Shown: positions 1 to 7,887 of the stretch, piece after piece
Layout of the letters: the number at the start of each line of letters is the position of its first letter
How positions within the stretch are numbered: the first letter of the stretch is position 1
DNA from: an uncultured Collinsella sp.
GTDB taxonomy: Bacteria; Actinomycetota; Coriobacteriia; Coriobacteriales; Coriobacteriaceae
Reading direction: 5' to 3'
Length of the DNA: 24,080 nt
Assembly: GCA_900547285.1 (NCBI GenBank)
Contig: URGF01000013.1
Span: 1 to 24,080, forward strand
The notes under the pieces: model-generated
Database searches by the model: none
Told to the model about the DNA's origin: nothing
What the model saw: only the letters and a program-made list of their open reading frames with translations
Program-made: the position numbers and the translations under genes

Positions 1-1
1 A

Positions 2-1276
2 CTCGATGACGCTCCCGCCGATGCCCTGCCGCCGGTGGTAACAGAGCGCCGTGAGCGCTATCGGGCTGCCGGTATTGCGACCGACGAGGCCGAGCTTGCG
101 AGCGGTGTTGCCGACGAGCAGGGGCGTGTGGATGTTGCCGTGGGCGGCTATAACCGCGCGGTGAGTCGTCTGTACGGCCCTGGTACGCCGTGGGGCGAGG
201 TCGCCGAGTGGCAGACGACCACGATGGAGGAGCTTGAACGTCAGCAGCGCATCAACGAGACGGCGAAGCATCGCGTGGTGGGGCTCGTTATCGAGACGCG
301 CCCCGATGCCGTGACGCCACAGGCGCTCACGCTCATTCGTCGCCTGGGCTGCACCAAGATTCAGATGGGCATCCAAAGCCTTGACCAGCACCTGCTCGAT
401 ATCAACGAGCGTCGCATTTCGGTGGCGCAGATCGAGCGGGCGTTTTCGCTTGCGCGCCTGTTTGGCTTTAAGATCCACGCGCATTTTATGCTTAACTTGC
501 TGGGCGCCACGCCCGAGGGGGACAAGCGCGACTACGAGTGCTTTATGACCGAGGGGGCCTTTATGCCCGACGAGGTCAAGGTCTACCCGTGCGCGCTCAT
601 CGAGGGCTCGCGTCTGGTGGGCTGCTATGAGCGCGGCGAGTGGCGTCCCTATACCGAGGAAGAGCTGCTCGATGTATTGGCCGACGACATCGTGGTGACG
701 CCGGCGTTCTGCCGCATCAGTCGCATGATCCGCGACTTTAGCTCCGACGACATCATGGTGGGCAACAAGAAACCCAACCTGCGCCAGCTCGTTGAGAACC
801 GCTTGGCGGCTCGTGGGGAAGGCGCGACGGTGCGCGAGATTCGCTATCGTGAGATCAGTACCGCGGGTGCCGACTTGGACGAGCTATCTCTTGATGAGGA
901 AGTGACGTACGAGACACCGGTGACTTACGAGCGCTTTTTGCAGTGGGTGACGCAGCAGGGCAAGATCGCGGGCTTTTTGCGGTTGTCGCTGCCCGACCAT
1001 TCGTTTGTTGCCGCGCATGCGGACGAGTTGCCGACGACGCCGGACGAGGCGATGATTCGCGAGGTGCACGTGTATGGCATGGCGGCACGCGTGGGTGACC
1101 AGGGCCAGGCGGCGCAGCATCACGGGTTGGGGCGTTTGCTCGTAGAGCGTGCGTGCGAGATTGCCCGGGATGCCGGCTATGCGCGCATCAACGTGATTAG
1201 CGCGATTGGTACGCGCGAGTACTATCGCCATCTTGGATTTTATGACCATGGCCTTTATCTGCAAAAGGAGCTCTAG
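2..1276 (+). CDS. elp3: Elp3-family tRNA uridine-34 carboxymethyl-modifying enzyme (radical SAM + GNAT), 5'-truncated by the window
   Basis: Elp3 enzymes use a radical SAM domain and a GNAT domain with acetyl-CoA to build the carboxymethyl group on the wobble uridine of tRNA in the cytoplasm. The reading frame is open from base 2, so the gene begins outside the window and the GTG at 35 is probably not a start. The cluster-binding cysteines of the radical SAM core should lie in the missing part. Visible are the later radical SAM strands (IETRPD, then MGIQSLD) and a C-terminal GNAT domain with the acetyl-CoA loop (QHHGLGRLLVERA) and the Elp3-typical end (VISAIGTREYYRHLGF). The following gene starts on the base after the stop, so the two are cotranscribed. 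Bacterial Elp3 is sporadic and acts without the other Elongator subunits. The family assignment is secure from the end motifs; the activity is inferred. Confidence 0.9.
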   Translation, partial: LDDAPADALPPVVTERRERYRAAGIATDEAELASGVADEQGRVDVAVGGYNRAVSRLYGPGTPWGEVAEWQTTTMEELERQQRINETAKHRVVGLVIETRPDAVTPQALTLIRRLGCTKIQMGIQSLDQHLLDINERRISVAQIERAFSLARLFGFKIHAHFMLNLLGATPEGDKRDYECFMTEGAFMPDEVKVYPCALIEGSRLVGCYERGEWRPYTEEELLDVLADDIVVTPAFCRISRMIRDFSSDDIMVGNKKPNLRQLVENRLAARGEGATVREIRYREISTAGADLDELSLDEEVTYETPVTYERFLQWVTQQGKIAGFLRLSLPDHSFVAAHADELPTTPDEAMIREVHVYGMAARVGDQGQAAQHHGLGRLLVERACEIARDAGYARINVISAIGTREYYRHLGFYDHGLYLQKEL

Positions 1277-2155
1277 ATGAACAAGCCAAGTGTTTCTGCC
1301 GGCGTCGTTGCCGGCGTTGCTCTGGGGGCCGCGGCGCTTGGTGCGGCCGCTGTCGCTGTTCGTGCTGCCTGTCTGCAAGTTGCGCGAACCCGCAATGGGT
1401 TGGCGCGTGTGAAGCGCGTGCACGATGAGTGCGGCGATGAGATTCGCGTGTTGGTGCAAGGCGGCGTCTACCAAAGCGCGAGCTATGTCGGTGAGCGTTG
1501 GGCCGAGCCCGTCTTTGCGTACTATCGTGCGTTTGACGACGTGTTTGAGTCCGAGGATGCGATGCGCGACGCTTATGGTCACGGCATCGACCGTATGCTT
1601 ATGCTGGGCGGCGGCGGGTTTGCCTATCCTAAATTCGCCCTGATGTCGCACGAGGGCTTGCGCATGGACGTCATCGAGTATGACGGAGAGATTACGCGCC
1701 TGGCGCGCCGCTGGTTCTACCTAGACGAGCTGGAGCGCGCGGCGGGCGATCGCCTGCGGGTGATAACCGCTGAGGCTCGCTCGTATCTGGGTGTGACGAG
1801 CGTGGGCCATCGTCGCTACGACGTGGTCGTGAGCGATTGCTTTGGCGGTGCCGAGCCCGTGCGCGAGCTGGCGACCGTTGAAGCGTTGCGTTTAGTGCGG
1901 GGCAGCCTAAATGTTGGGGGCGTCTACGTCGCCAATATCGTGAGCGCAAACGAGGGGAGCGACGTGACGTTCCTGCGCGACTGCGCTGCCACGGCACTCG
2001 AGGTATTCGCCCATGCCTGGGTGGTCCCGTGCGGCGATGCGGAGTTCGGCGGCGAGGAGAACTACCTGCTCATCGCCAGCGACGGCAACTACGCCTTTGC
2101 CGAAGCCGTGCCCTTCGACACCGACTTCATCGGCACCGTTCTTCACGACAAATAG
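1277..2155 (+). CDS. Spermidine-synthase-like methyltransferase-fold protein with N-terminal membrane segment
   Basis: This 292-residue protein starts at ATG directly after the elp3 stop (TAGATG), with AAAAGGAG about six bases upstream, so the start is well supported. Residues 5-32 are Ala/Val/Gly-rich and hydrophobic, a likely membrane anchor or uncleaved signal. The rest has the Rossmann fold of spermidine synthases: a glycine-rich nucleotide loop (GGGG at 111-114), an acidic residue ending the next strand (EYD at 134-136) and a strand with the equivalent of the catalytic acid (VVVSDCF, D187). The usual polyamine-synthase segment carrying the His-Glu substrate contacts is altered (YVGERWAEP at 70-78). 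Many such spermidine-synthase-like proteins do not make polyamines, so the reaction is unknown. There are no polyamine genes nearby. Fold fairly sure, function not. Confidence 0.75.
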   Translation: MNKPSVSAGVVAGVALGAAALGAAAVAVRAACLQVARTRNGLARVKRVHDECGDEIRVLVQGGVYQSASYVGERWAEPVFAYYRAFDDVFESEDAMRDAYGHGIDRMLMLGGGGFAYPKFALMSHEGLRMDVIEYDGEITRLARRWFYLDELERAAGDRLRVITAEARSYLGVTSVGHRRYDVVVSDCFGGAEPVRELATVEALRLVRGSLNVGGVYVANIVSANEGSDVTFLRDCAATALEVFAHAWVVPCGDAEFGGEENYLLIASDGNYAFAEAVPFDTDFIGTVLHDK

Positions 2156-2181
2156 GTCTCCCCGTCCCAAAAAGACTGGTC

Positions 2182-4626
2182 TTAGGCGTGGTCGCGCCAG
2201 CCGAGAACGCGCTGCTTCATGCCTTCGATGTCGAGCACGCCTTCGGCAAAGCCTTTGCGCACGAGCTCCTCGGGAACGTACTCGTCGTAGCGATCAAAAT
2301 AAGGCACCTCGCCGGGATAGACGAGCTCGATGGGATTGAAGTCCTTCTCGGCCTCGGCGGCGAGCACCTCAAAGAACGTCTCCTCGTCAGCCTTCATCTT
2401 AAACTGCATAAAGTACGGGCGCGATGGGTCGAGTCCGCGAAGGCCCAGCTCCGCGGCACATTTAATCTTGAGCATACGTTCGAGCGCCAGAAAGGCGTAG
2501 CTGCCCAACCAGGGGAAGAGCACCCAGGTATCGCCGCCCAGGTTGATGAGTGGCTTGGTCCCTGCGCCCGAAATCTCGGCCGTATGGCGAGCCTGCGCCA
2601 AGCGGGCCCGCGCGTTACCCATAAGGTACGGATATGCCGCGTGCTCGTTGAGCGCCTTGCGCATGCGCTCGAGTACATGTGTGTTGATATCACCGGGGCA
2701 GTCGCCAAAGTAGGCCGGCACACGGCCCTTGACCTGCGTGGCAAAGACGGTATGGCGCTTCCAGTCCACTTCCTCGACAATCCAGCAGTGTCCGGCGATG
2801 GCGATGCGCTCACCGGGCGGTGGCGGGTTGACGATCGTGCCCAATTCGGCCGACTCGCTACGAACGGTGAACTCCTCGTTTTCCTGGAATACGGCGTAGA
2901 ACTTAAAGTTGTTAATGATGCGCTCTCCCGCGAGACCCACGATGAGTCCGCCGCCCTCGGTGACCTGGATATGGTCGATCTTAATGAGGTGACGAAGCAA
3001 TACGCGATAGTCATCGGCCGAGATGCGATGGAAATAGCTGAGCGTGAGCACGCGCTGGGCAAGTTCGGCCGGCGTGAGCTCGCCGGTGCTGGCGAGGGTC
3101 GACATAGTCTGGTGATAGAGCAGGCTGTAGGGGAGTCGATCGAGCTCGGGCGGCTCGACCCACTTTTCCTCGCGATAGAGTTGTACGAGCGCGATACCCT
3201 GCAGGAGCTTCCATGGAATGGTTTCGGGCATCATCGTGCGCGGTTCGGGCTCTTCCTCGCGCATGACAAACCACATCTCGGGCGGAAGGTCGCGGCGTCC
3301 CGTGCGGCCCATTCGCTGCAAAAAGGAGCTGACGGTAAACGGCGCATCGATCTGGAACGCGCGCTCCAGGCGGCCGATATCGATACCGAGCTCCAGCGTA
3401 GAGGTGGTGACGGTTGTCTGCGCCTGCTCCTCGTCGCGCATGAGCTCCTCGGCCGTCTCGCGCAGCGATGCCGAAAGGTTGCCGTGATGGATTAGAAAGC
3501 GGTCGGGCTCGTGTCGACTTTCGCAGTAGCTGCGCAGCATGGAACACACGGCCTCTGCCTCCTCACGCGAGTTGGCAAAGACCAGGCACTTGCGGCCGCG
3601 CGTATGCTCAAAGATATAGCCCATACCGGGGTCGGCGTTGTCGGGCGCCGTGTCGGTGGGGTTGAGAAGCGCCTGCTCGGTCGCTCGTGGGATGTCGACT
3701 TCGCCCTCGGGGGCCGAGGAAGTGCGACGGTCTTTGGGAGCGGCCTTGCCCCGTGCCCGCTCACGACGTTGACGGCGTTCCTCCTGTGTAAGCTGTCCGC
3801 TGTGGCGCACGTCTTGGGCGCCAGCCGGCAGCGCCGCGGGCGCCGCCGGCTCAATACGCTCGCAAGCAAGCATCTCGGCTTCTTGTGGACCCGTGCTCTC
3901 GAATCCCCACTGCTGTGCCTGGGGACCCGAGTTGTAGAAGTGCTCCATGGAGATGCGCCACACGCGGCGCGGTTCCTCAAAGCGGGGGATGATGCAATCG
4001 CGTCCTGTTCCCTGTGAGAGAAAGGCGCCCGTGCGCTCGGGGTCGCCGATGGTGGCAGAAAGGCCGATGCGGCGGGGCTGCACGCCCGCCATGCGCGAGA
4101 GGCGCTCGATAAGGCAGAGCGTCTGACCGCCGCGGTCGCCGCGCATGAGCGAATGAACCTCGTCGATAACCACATAGCGCAGGTCGCAGAACATACGAGG
4201 GATTGCCATGTGCTTATGGATCAGGAGCGCCTCGAGCGACTCAGGCGTAATCTGCAAGATACCGCTCGGTTTTTTGATGAGCTTAGCCTTGTGCGACTGC
4301 GAAACATCGCCATGCCAGTGCCAGACGGGGATATCGGCCTCTTCGCACAGGTCGTTGAGGCGGACGAACTGATCATTGATGAGTGCCTTGAGGGGGCCGA
4401 TGTAGAGGGCGCCAACGCTCGCGGGCGGGTTCTCCCAAAACTCGGTCAGGATGGGAAAGAAGGCTGCCTCGGTTTTGCCGGAAGCCGTGGATGCCGTCAG
4501 GAGCACATTGTCCTGAGTGTTAAAGATGGCATCAGCTGCTGCAACCTGGATGGAGCGTAGACTCTCCCAATCGTGGGAGTAGATGAAGTCTTGGATAAAC
4601 GGGGCGTAGCGGTCAAAGGCGTTCAC
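2182..4626 (-). CDS. sngC: Shango system DEVH-box superfamily 2 helicase SngC
   Basis: This is an ATP-dependent helicase of the Lhr-like DEAD/DEAH group, predicted to move on nucleic acid during antiphage defence. From a GTG start (814 aa) the motifs run: Walker A TASTASGKT (44-52), motif Ia GPLKAL, motif II DEVH (155-158), motif III SAT (190-192), a second RecA domain opening with CLVFANS (347-353), and motif VI QRMGRTGRR. Large accessory domains follow, as in Lhr/BrxHI proteins. Residues about 235-330 between the RecA domains form a low-complexity, charged linker rich in Arg, Glu, Ala and Pro. GTG at 4626 is chosen because AAAGGAGG lies just upstream; a TTG at 4656 has no such site. The gene is third in the operon, about 116 bases after sngB with a hairpin between. 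Alone it could be called BrxHI or Lhr; the two partners favour SngC. Confidence 0.85.
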   Translation of the reverse strand: MNAFDRYAPFIQDFIYSHDWESLRSIQVAAADAIFNTQDNVLLTASTASGKTEAAFFPILTEFWENPPASVGALYIGPLKALINDQFVRLNDLCEEADIPVWHWHGDVSQSHKAKLIKKPSGILQITPESLEALLIHKHMAIPRMFCDLRYVVIDEVHSLMRGDRGGQTLCLIERLSRMAGVQPRRIGLSATIGDPERTGAFLSQGTGRDCIIPRFEEPRRVWRISMEHFYNSGPQAQQWGFESTGPQEAEMLACERIEPAAPAALPAGAQDVRHSGQLTQEERRQRRERARGKAAPKDRRTSSAPEGEVDIPRATEQALLNPTDTAPDNADPGMGYIFEHTRGRKCLVFANSREEAEAVCSMLRSYCESRHEPDRFLIHHGNLSASLRETAEELMRDEEQAQTTVTTSTLELGIDIGRLERAFQIDAPFTVSSFLQRMGRTGRRDLPPEMWFVMREEEPEPRTMMPETIPWKLLQGIALVQLYREEKWVEPPELDRLPYSLLYHQTMSTLASTGELTPAELAQRVLTLSYFHRISADDYRVLLRHLIKIDHIQVTEGGGLIVGLAGERIINNFKFYAVFQENEEFTVRSESAELGTIVNPPPPGERIAIAGHCWIVEEVDWKRHTVFATQVKGRVPAYFGDCPGDINTHVLERMRKALNEHAAYPYLMGNARARLAQARHTAEISGAGTKPLINLGGDTWVLFPWLGSYAFLALERMLKIKCAAELGLRGLDPSRPYFMQFKMKADEETFFEVLAAEAEKDFNPIELVYPGEVPYFDRYDEYVPEELVRKGFAEGVLDIEGMKQRVLGWRDHA

Positions 4627-4710
4627 GGGGCCTCCTTTCAAAAACGAATCTCTCAATGCGGTGGGCAGTGGCTTGCTGCATTACTGCCTCGACGTTTGCC
4701 CAGATAAAAC

Positions 4711-4741
4711 CTGCCAAAATAAACCTGTCCCTTTTTGGCAG
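4711..4741 (-). repeat. Perfect 9-bp inverted repeat in the sngB-sngC gap (REP-like hairpin or attenuator)
   Basis: CTGCCAAAA (4711-4719) and TTTTGGCAG (4733-4741) form a perfect stem with a 13-base loop that includes the minus-strand motif GGGACAGGTTTA. It starts two bases after the sngB stop codon. On the minus-strand transcript the stem is followed by GTTTTATC, a weak U-rich tract, so it could reduce transcription into sngC. The motif resembles REP-type hairpins I associate with RAYT transposases, but that is from memory. Stem certain, role uncertain. Confidence 0.5.
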
Positions 4742-4742
4742 T

Positions 4743-6047
4743 TTAGATGGTGAATTCGGCGAAGTTGCGGTCGCCGCCTGCGGTGCCGGCGTCGCCTGTT
4801 GCGGCTGCCGGCGCCAGCGCGTCGCCACCGACGCTTTGCAGCAACTCGGCCACATTTGCATCGGGGTTCTGACACAGGATATCGAGCAGCTCGATAAAGT
4901 CACGAATGACCTCACGGGGCGTCAGGTGCGTATCGGCTCCCACGCGGCCAAACTCAATCTTGAGAAAGTTCACCAAGTCGTTCTCGGTAAGCGTGGGCGT
5001 CCAGCCAAAGTAGCCGGCATGGATCTGCATGAGCTTTTCGATGAGCACCAGCAGCTCCTCGTAGGTGAGCGGCTGCAGGCGGATGATGGGCGCGAGCATG
5101 TCTTTGAGATCATCTCGCGCAAAGCGACCCTGAGCGAGTCGGCTGCGCAGAGCTTCGTAGGAGAACACGCCGCGGCGGCGGTCTTCGATGGAGGTTGGCG
5201 TGCCGCCCATGATCATGCCCAGGTACTGCGCCTTGCCCTGGAGCGTGTCGTTGTACATGGTCAGGATCTTCTCGTAGTTGTATTGGCGCGTGATCGCGTT
5301 GGGAATCTTGTACAGATTCACGAGTTCGTCGATGAGCACCAGCATGCCCTTGTATCCGCTGCAGACCAAAAAGCGTGCAATGAGCTTAACGTAGTCGTAC
5401 CAGTCGTCATCGCTGATGATGGTCGAGGAGCCCAGCTCAGCGCGTGCCTCGCTCTTGGTGCGGTACTCGCCGCGAATCCATTTGGTCACGCGGCTCATAG
5501 CCTCTTCATCGCCCTCGGATACGGCCATGCGATAGCGGCGGAGCATGCGGGTGAAGTCGAAGCCGTGGACCATCTCCTCGAGCGGGGCCAGTTGGGCATT
5601 GACGACCGACTCGTCGACGTCGGCACACGAGGCGACCCAGCGATCCAAAATAAGGTTGAGCGCACCACCCTCGGGGCGCGTCTTGGTCGATATATTGCGG
5701 ATGAGCTCGCGGTAGGTGGCAAGGCCCTGTCCCTGACCGCCCTGCAGGCGGCGCTCGGGCGACAGGTCGGCATCAGCGACGACGAATCCCTCGCCCATGG
5801 CGTGCGTGCGGATGGTCTGGAGCAAAAAGCTCTTGCCGGCGCCGTAACGACCGACTAAGAAGCGGAAGCTCGCGCCGCCATCGGCGATGAGACTCAAATC
5901 GGTGAGCAGGGCGCGAATCTCGACCTCGCGACCCACGGTGATATAGGGAAGGCCGATGCGCGGGACCACGCCGCCCTTGAGCGAGTTAAGGATAACGGCG
6001 GCGACGCGTTTGGGTACACGGGGCGCTGCGGATGCGGTATCACTCAT
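4743..6047 (-). CDS. sngB: Shango system P-loop ATPase SngB (BrxD-like, DUF2791 family)
   Basis: This 434-residue cytoplasmic AAA/ORC-like ATPase resembles the BREX ATP-binding protein BrxD (DUF2791). A short N-terminal stretch leads to Walker A GRYGAGKS (66-73). Walker B is VLIDE (237-241), with the typical long helical insertion between them, followed by a probable sensor segment (GMIMGGTP) and a helical C-terminal region ending in an Ala/Gly-rich tail. It starts at ATG 6047, eight bases inside the end of sngA (GAGGA about ten bases upstream), so the two are translationally coupled. In Shango it is thought to be the ATP-driven partner of the TerB-like protein and the helicase. BREX is unlikely because no pglZ, methyltransferase or brxC/pglY is present in the window. 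Family assignment strong; exact role inferred. Confidence 0.87.
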   Translation of the reverse strand: MSDTASAAPRVPKRVAAVILNSLKGGVVPRIGLPYITVGREVEIRALLTDLSLIADGGASFRFLVGRYGAGKSFLLQTIRTHAMGEGFVVADADLSPERRLQGGQGQGLATYRELIRNISTKTRPEGGALNLILDRWVASCADVDESVVNAQLAPLEEMVHGFDFTRMLRRYRMAVSEGDEEAMSRVTKWIRGEYRTKSEARAELGSSTIISDDDWYDYVKLIARFLVCSGYKGMLVLIDELVNLYKIPNAITRQYNYEKILTMYNDTLQGKAQYLGMIMGGTPTSIEDRRRGVFSYEALRSRLAQGRFARDDLKDMLAPIIRLQPLTYEELLVLIEKLMQIHAGYFGWTPTLTENDLVNFLKIEFGRVGADTHLTPREVIRDFIELLDILCQNPDANVAELLQSVGGDALAPAAATGDAGTAGGDRNFAEFTI

Positions 6048-7800
6048 GGTCTAGGTATCCTCTCACGTCTGCTTCGTAGTCCTCGATAATCTGCGGCCCT
6101 GCCGCGCTAAATTCAATTACGGTGTCGCCCACCAGGTCAAAGAGCGCCTCGTTGATGCTGTCGACGAGCATGTCCTCGCTCTGCCCCGATTGCACTACCG
6201 CCGATTCCGCCTGTACTGCGTTGTGCTCGAGCAGCGCGCGGAGATAGGCGTCTGCGGCAGGCGTGAGTTCGTTCGTGGCGTCAGCGGGCGCAACAGCTGC
6301 GAACGCGGGCGTCGGCGCGAGAAGCGGTGCCACGACACCAAACTGTTCGGTGGATATGGTTGGCTCGTCGGTCTCGTCCTGCCGAATGGGTGCCGCGACC
6401 GCCTCGACAATCGCGTCGGCTACGGGCTCGGCTTCCGGTTGCCCTGAGTCCGCTGCCTCGGCTTCCACAGGTGCGCCGTCCTCGCGCTCTTCGTCGATTA
6501 AAAGTGCTTCGCGCGTTTGCGCAGCGGCGCTCCGAATGTGCCCCAGCTGACTCAGATCGATATCGATCTTGACGGGCTGGTGTGCGGCGTCCCACGAAAG
6601 CCATGCCATGATCTCGTCATCGATAATCTTGGCCAGATATTTGGGGACCTTTTCTTCCTTAAGGGGATGGGCGGGGTCCAGCGCCAGGCGCAGGCGTTGG
6701 TCGCAGGCGCGCATCATTTCACCGAGCTTGCTGCTCTTTTGCCTACTACCATGGATACGCATACATTCCCAAAAGCCGTTTTGGCAACGGTAGATGTGGA
6801 TGGGATCCAGGCGGTATTCGCAGTCCTCGTGGCGCTCGGGCGCAAAGAATACGGCCGAGGCAAACATGGTGTAGGGCATGGCCGTCTCCTCCCCAAACAA
6901 GCTCGCTACGATGCCGGTCTTTCGGTGCGTGTCATAGTAGCGCGCCATGCGGACATACACGGCGCATGCCACGTGGCGCAGATCGCGGTGGTGGCTGCGG
7001 TCGAGCCGCGAGTTACTTAGGTTGTACGTGGAGAGGGCGTTGATGGCGGCCATGAGTCGCTCCTCGCGCACCTCATCGGGCGGAAGGGGGAGCGTGGGCT
7101 CGGAGGTTTTGCGACGTTTGGGGGTCTGGTCGGACGGTGCCGGTGCCGGTACAAGGTCTCGTGCCGCGCGCCGCAGCTCGATAAGGGCGTTATCGAACAT
7201 GACGGTTTTAGAGTCGCGGAGCAGCTTGGGGTCGAGCCCATGGAATACGGCGTAATCCTGCAACCACACGCGTGCAAACCGATCAATGCCGGGCTCGAAG
7301 GCGCGATAGACATCCCAAAAGGCCTTGATCTTGTTAAAACCGTCGAGCGGGTCATCTACGCCAATGCCGCAAATCAGCTCATAGAGATACAGAAAGGCAA
7401 AGGACGTAGACGTTTCCTCGACGGTTCCGCGGCGCACTTGGGCACGCCAGGTAAAGTAGCCGCGCAGCTGCCGGTCGCTCATGGCGTTGTAGGTGGGAAA
7501 GTACGACTTAAAGGTGCCGTTGTAGGGACAGTCGTCCTCAAAGTCGGCCATCAGCAGGCCCTGGCGGTAAAAAAGCTCGGCTTCCGAAAGCCAGCGGCCC
7601 GCACCGCCCTTGGGGTCATCCTGCCAGCGCGATATCTCGCGCATTTTACGGTACTGGTCGGGGAGGAAATTCTGCATCTGTCGGCCGGTTTTGAGAATCG
7701 GCTCGTCTGCGTAGACTTCATGTGAGAAGCGGGCAGACTGATGGGTCCGGGCCTCGGCCATAATGCGCTCGATGAGCATCTTGATGTCCTGGTCGGCCAC
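6040..7800 (-). CDS. sngA: Shango system TerB_N/TerB_C protein SngA
   Basis: This 586-residue soluble protein opens the defence operon. Residues about 40-215 fit TerB_N, including the signature around MSDRQLRGYFTWRAQVRRG and FLYLYELICGIG. A central helical region follows after a basic stretch (PKRRK, around 230). Residues about 440-510 are an acidic Ala/Glu/Pro-rich linker. The last 75 residues fit TerB_C, with LVDSINEALFDLVGD and IIEDYEADV. TerB-type domains are linked to tellurite-resistance and phage-response systems; SngA is the TerB-like member of Shango. The start is GTG at 7800, preceded by GAGGAGG at ideal spacing; no in-frame ATG fits as well. Codon use looks like the surrounding genes, so there is no obvious sign of recent transfer. 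Confidence 0.85.
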   Translation of the reverse strand: MADQDIKMLIERIMAEARTHQSARFSHEVYADEPILKTGRQMQNFLPDQYRKMREISRWQDDPKGGAGRWLSEAELFYRQGLLMADFEDDCPYNGTFKSYFPTYNAMSDRQLRGYFTWRAQVRRGTVEETSTSFAFLYLYELICGIGVDDPLDGFNKIKAFWDVYRAFEPGIDRFARVWLQDYAVFHGLDPKLLRDSKTVMFDNALIELRRAARDLVPAPAPSDQTPKRRKTSEPTLPLPPDEVREERLMAAINALSTYNLSNSRLDRSHHRDLRHVACAVYVRMARYYDTHRKTGIVASLFGEETAMPYTMFASAVFFAPERHEDCEYRLDPIHIYRCQNGFWECMRIHGSRQKSSKLGEMMRACDQRLRLALDPAHPLKEEKVPKYLAKIIDDEIMAWLSWDAAHQPVKIDIDLSQLGHIRSAAAQTREALLIDEEREDGAPVEAEAADSGQPEAEPVADAIVEAVAAPIRQDETDEPTISTEQFGVVAPLLAPTPAFAAVAPADATNELTPAADAYLRALLEHNAVQAESAVVQSGQSEDMLVDSINEALFDLVGDTVIEFSAAGPQIIEDYEADVRGYLDHE

Positions 7801-7809
7801 CGCTCCTCC

Positions 7810-7880
7810 TCTCGAACGCAGCTACGGTGACCTCATATCATAGCACAGCATCAAACAGGTGTTCGAGATACCGCTGCGTT
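7810..7880. repeat. Two overlapping 8-bp inverted repeats flanking the sngA promoter
   Basis: TCTCGAAC (7810-7817) is the exact reverse complement of GTTCGAGA (7861-7868). AACGCAGC (7815-7822) is the exact reverse complement of GCTGCGTT (7873-7880). The two left arms share bases 7815-7817, so only one pairing can form at a time. The arms bracket the candidate promoter and the left arm abuts the sngA ribosome binding site. They could be operator half-sites or alternative mRNA stems in transcripts reading through from the DUF554 gene. Confidence 0.45.
7837..7845 (-). promoter_or_regulatory. Candidate extended -10 promoter of the Shango operon
   Basis: On the minus strand the bases read TGCTATGAT, matching an extended -10 element (TGnTATAAT with one mismatch). 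It is about 37 bases upstream of the sngA GTG, giving a leader of roughly 30 bases. No good -35 hexamer is present at 16-18 bases, consistent with an extended -10 promoter. Predicted only. Confidence 0.35.
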
Positions 7881-7887
7881 GATAGAT

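Noticed and set aside
2156..2181. Possible terminator between the convergent spermidine-synthase-like and helicase genes
   Set aside because: The only stems are 4-5 bases with loops too short to fold; the T-run is not preceded by a stable stem.
2029..3495. 488-residue open frame on the plus strand
   Set aside because: It lies antisense to the helicase gene, whose protein shows all helicase motifs. The plus-strand product has no recognisable domain; long antisense frames are common in GC-rich DNA.
4656..5858. 400-residue open frame on the plus strand
   Set aside because: It is the antisense shadow of sngB, which has clear Walker motifs and a coupled start.
2182..7800. Assignment of the ATPase and helicase to BREX type 2 (BrxD and BrxHI)
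   Set aside because: The families are related, but no PglZ, PglX methyltransferase or PglY/BrxC gene is present, and the third gene is a TerB_N/TerB_C protein, which fits Shango better.
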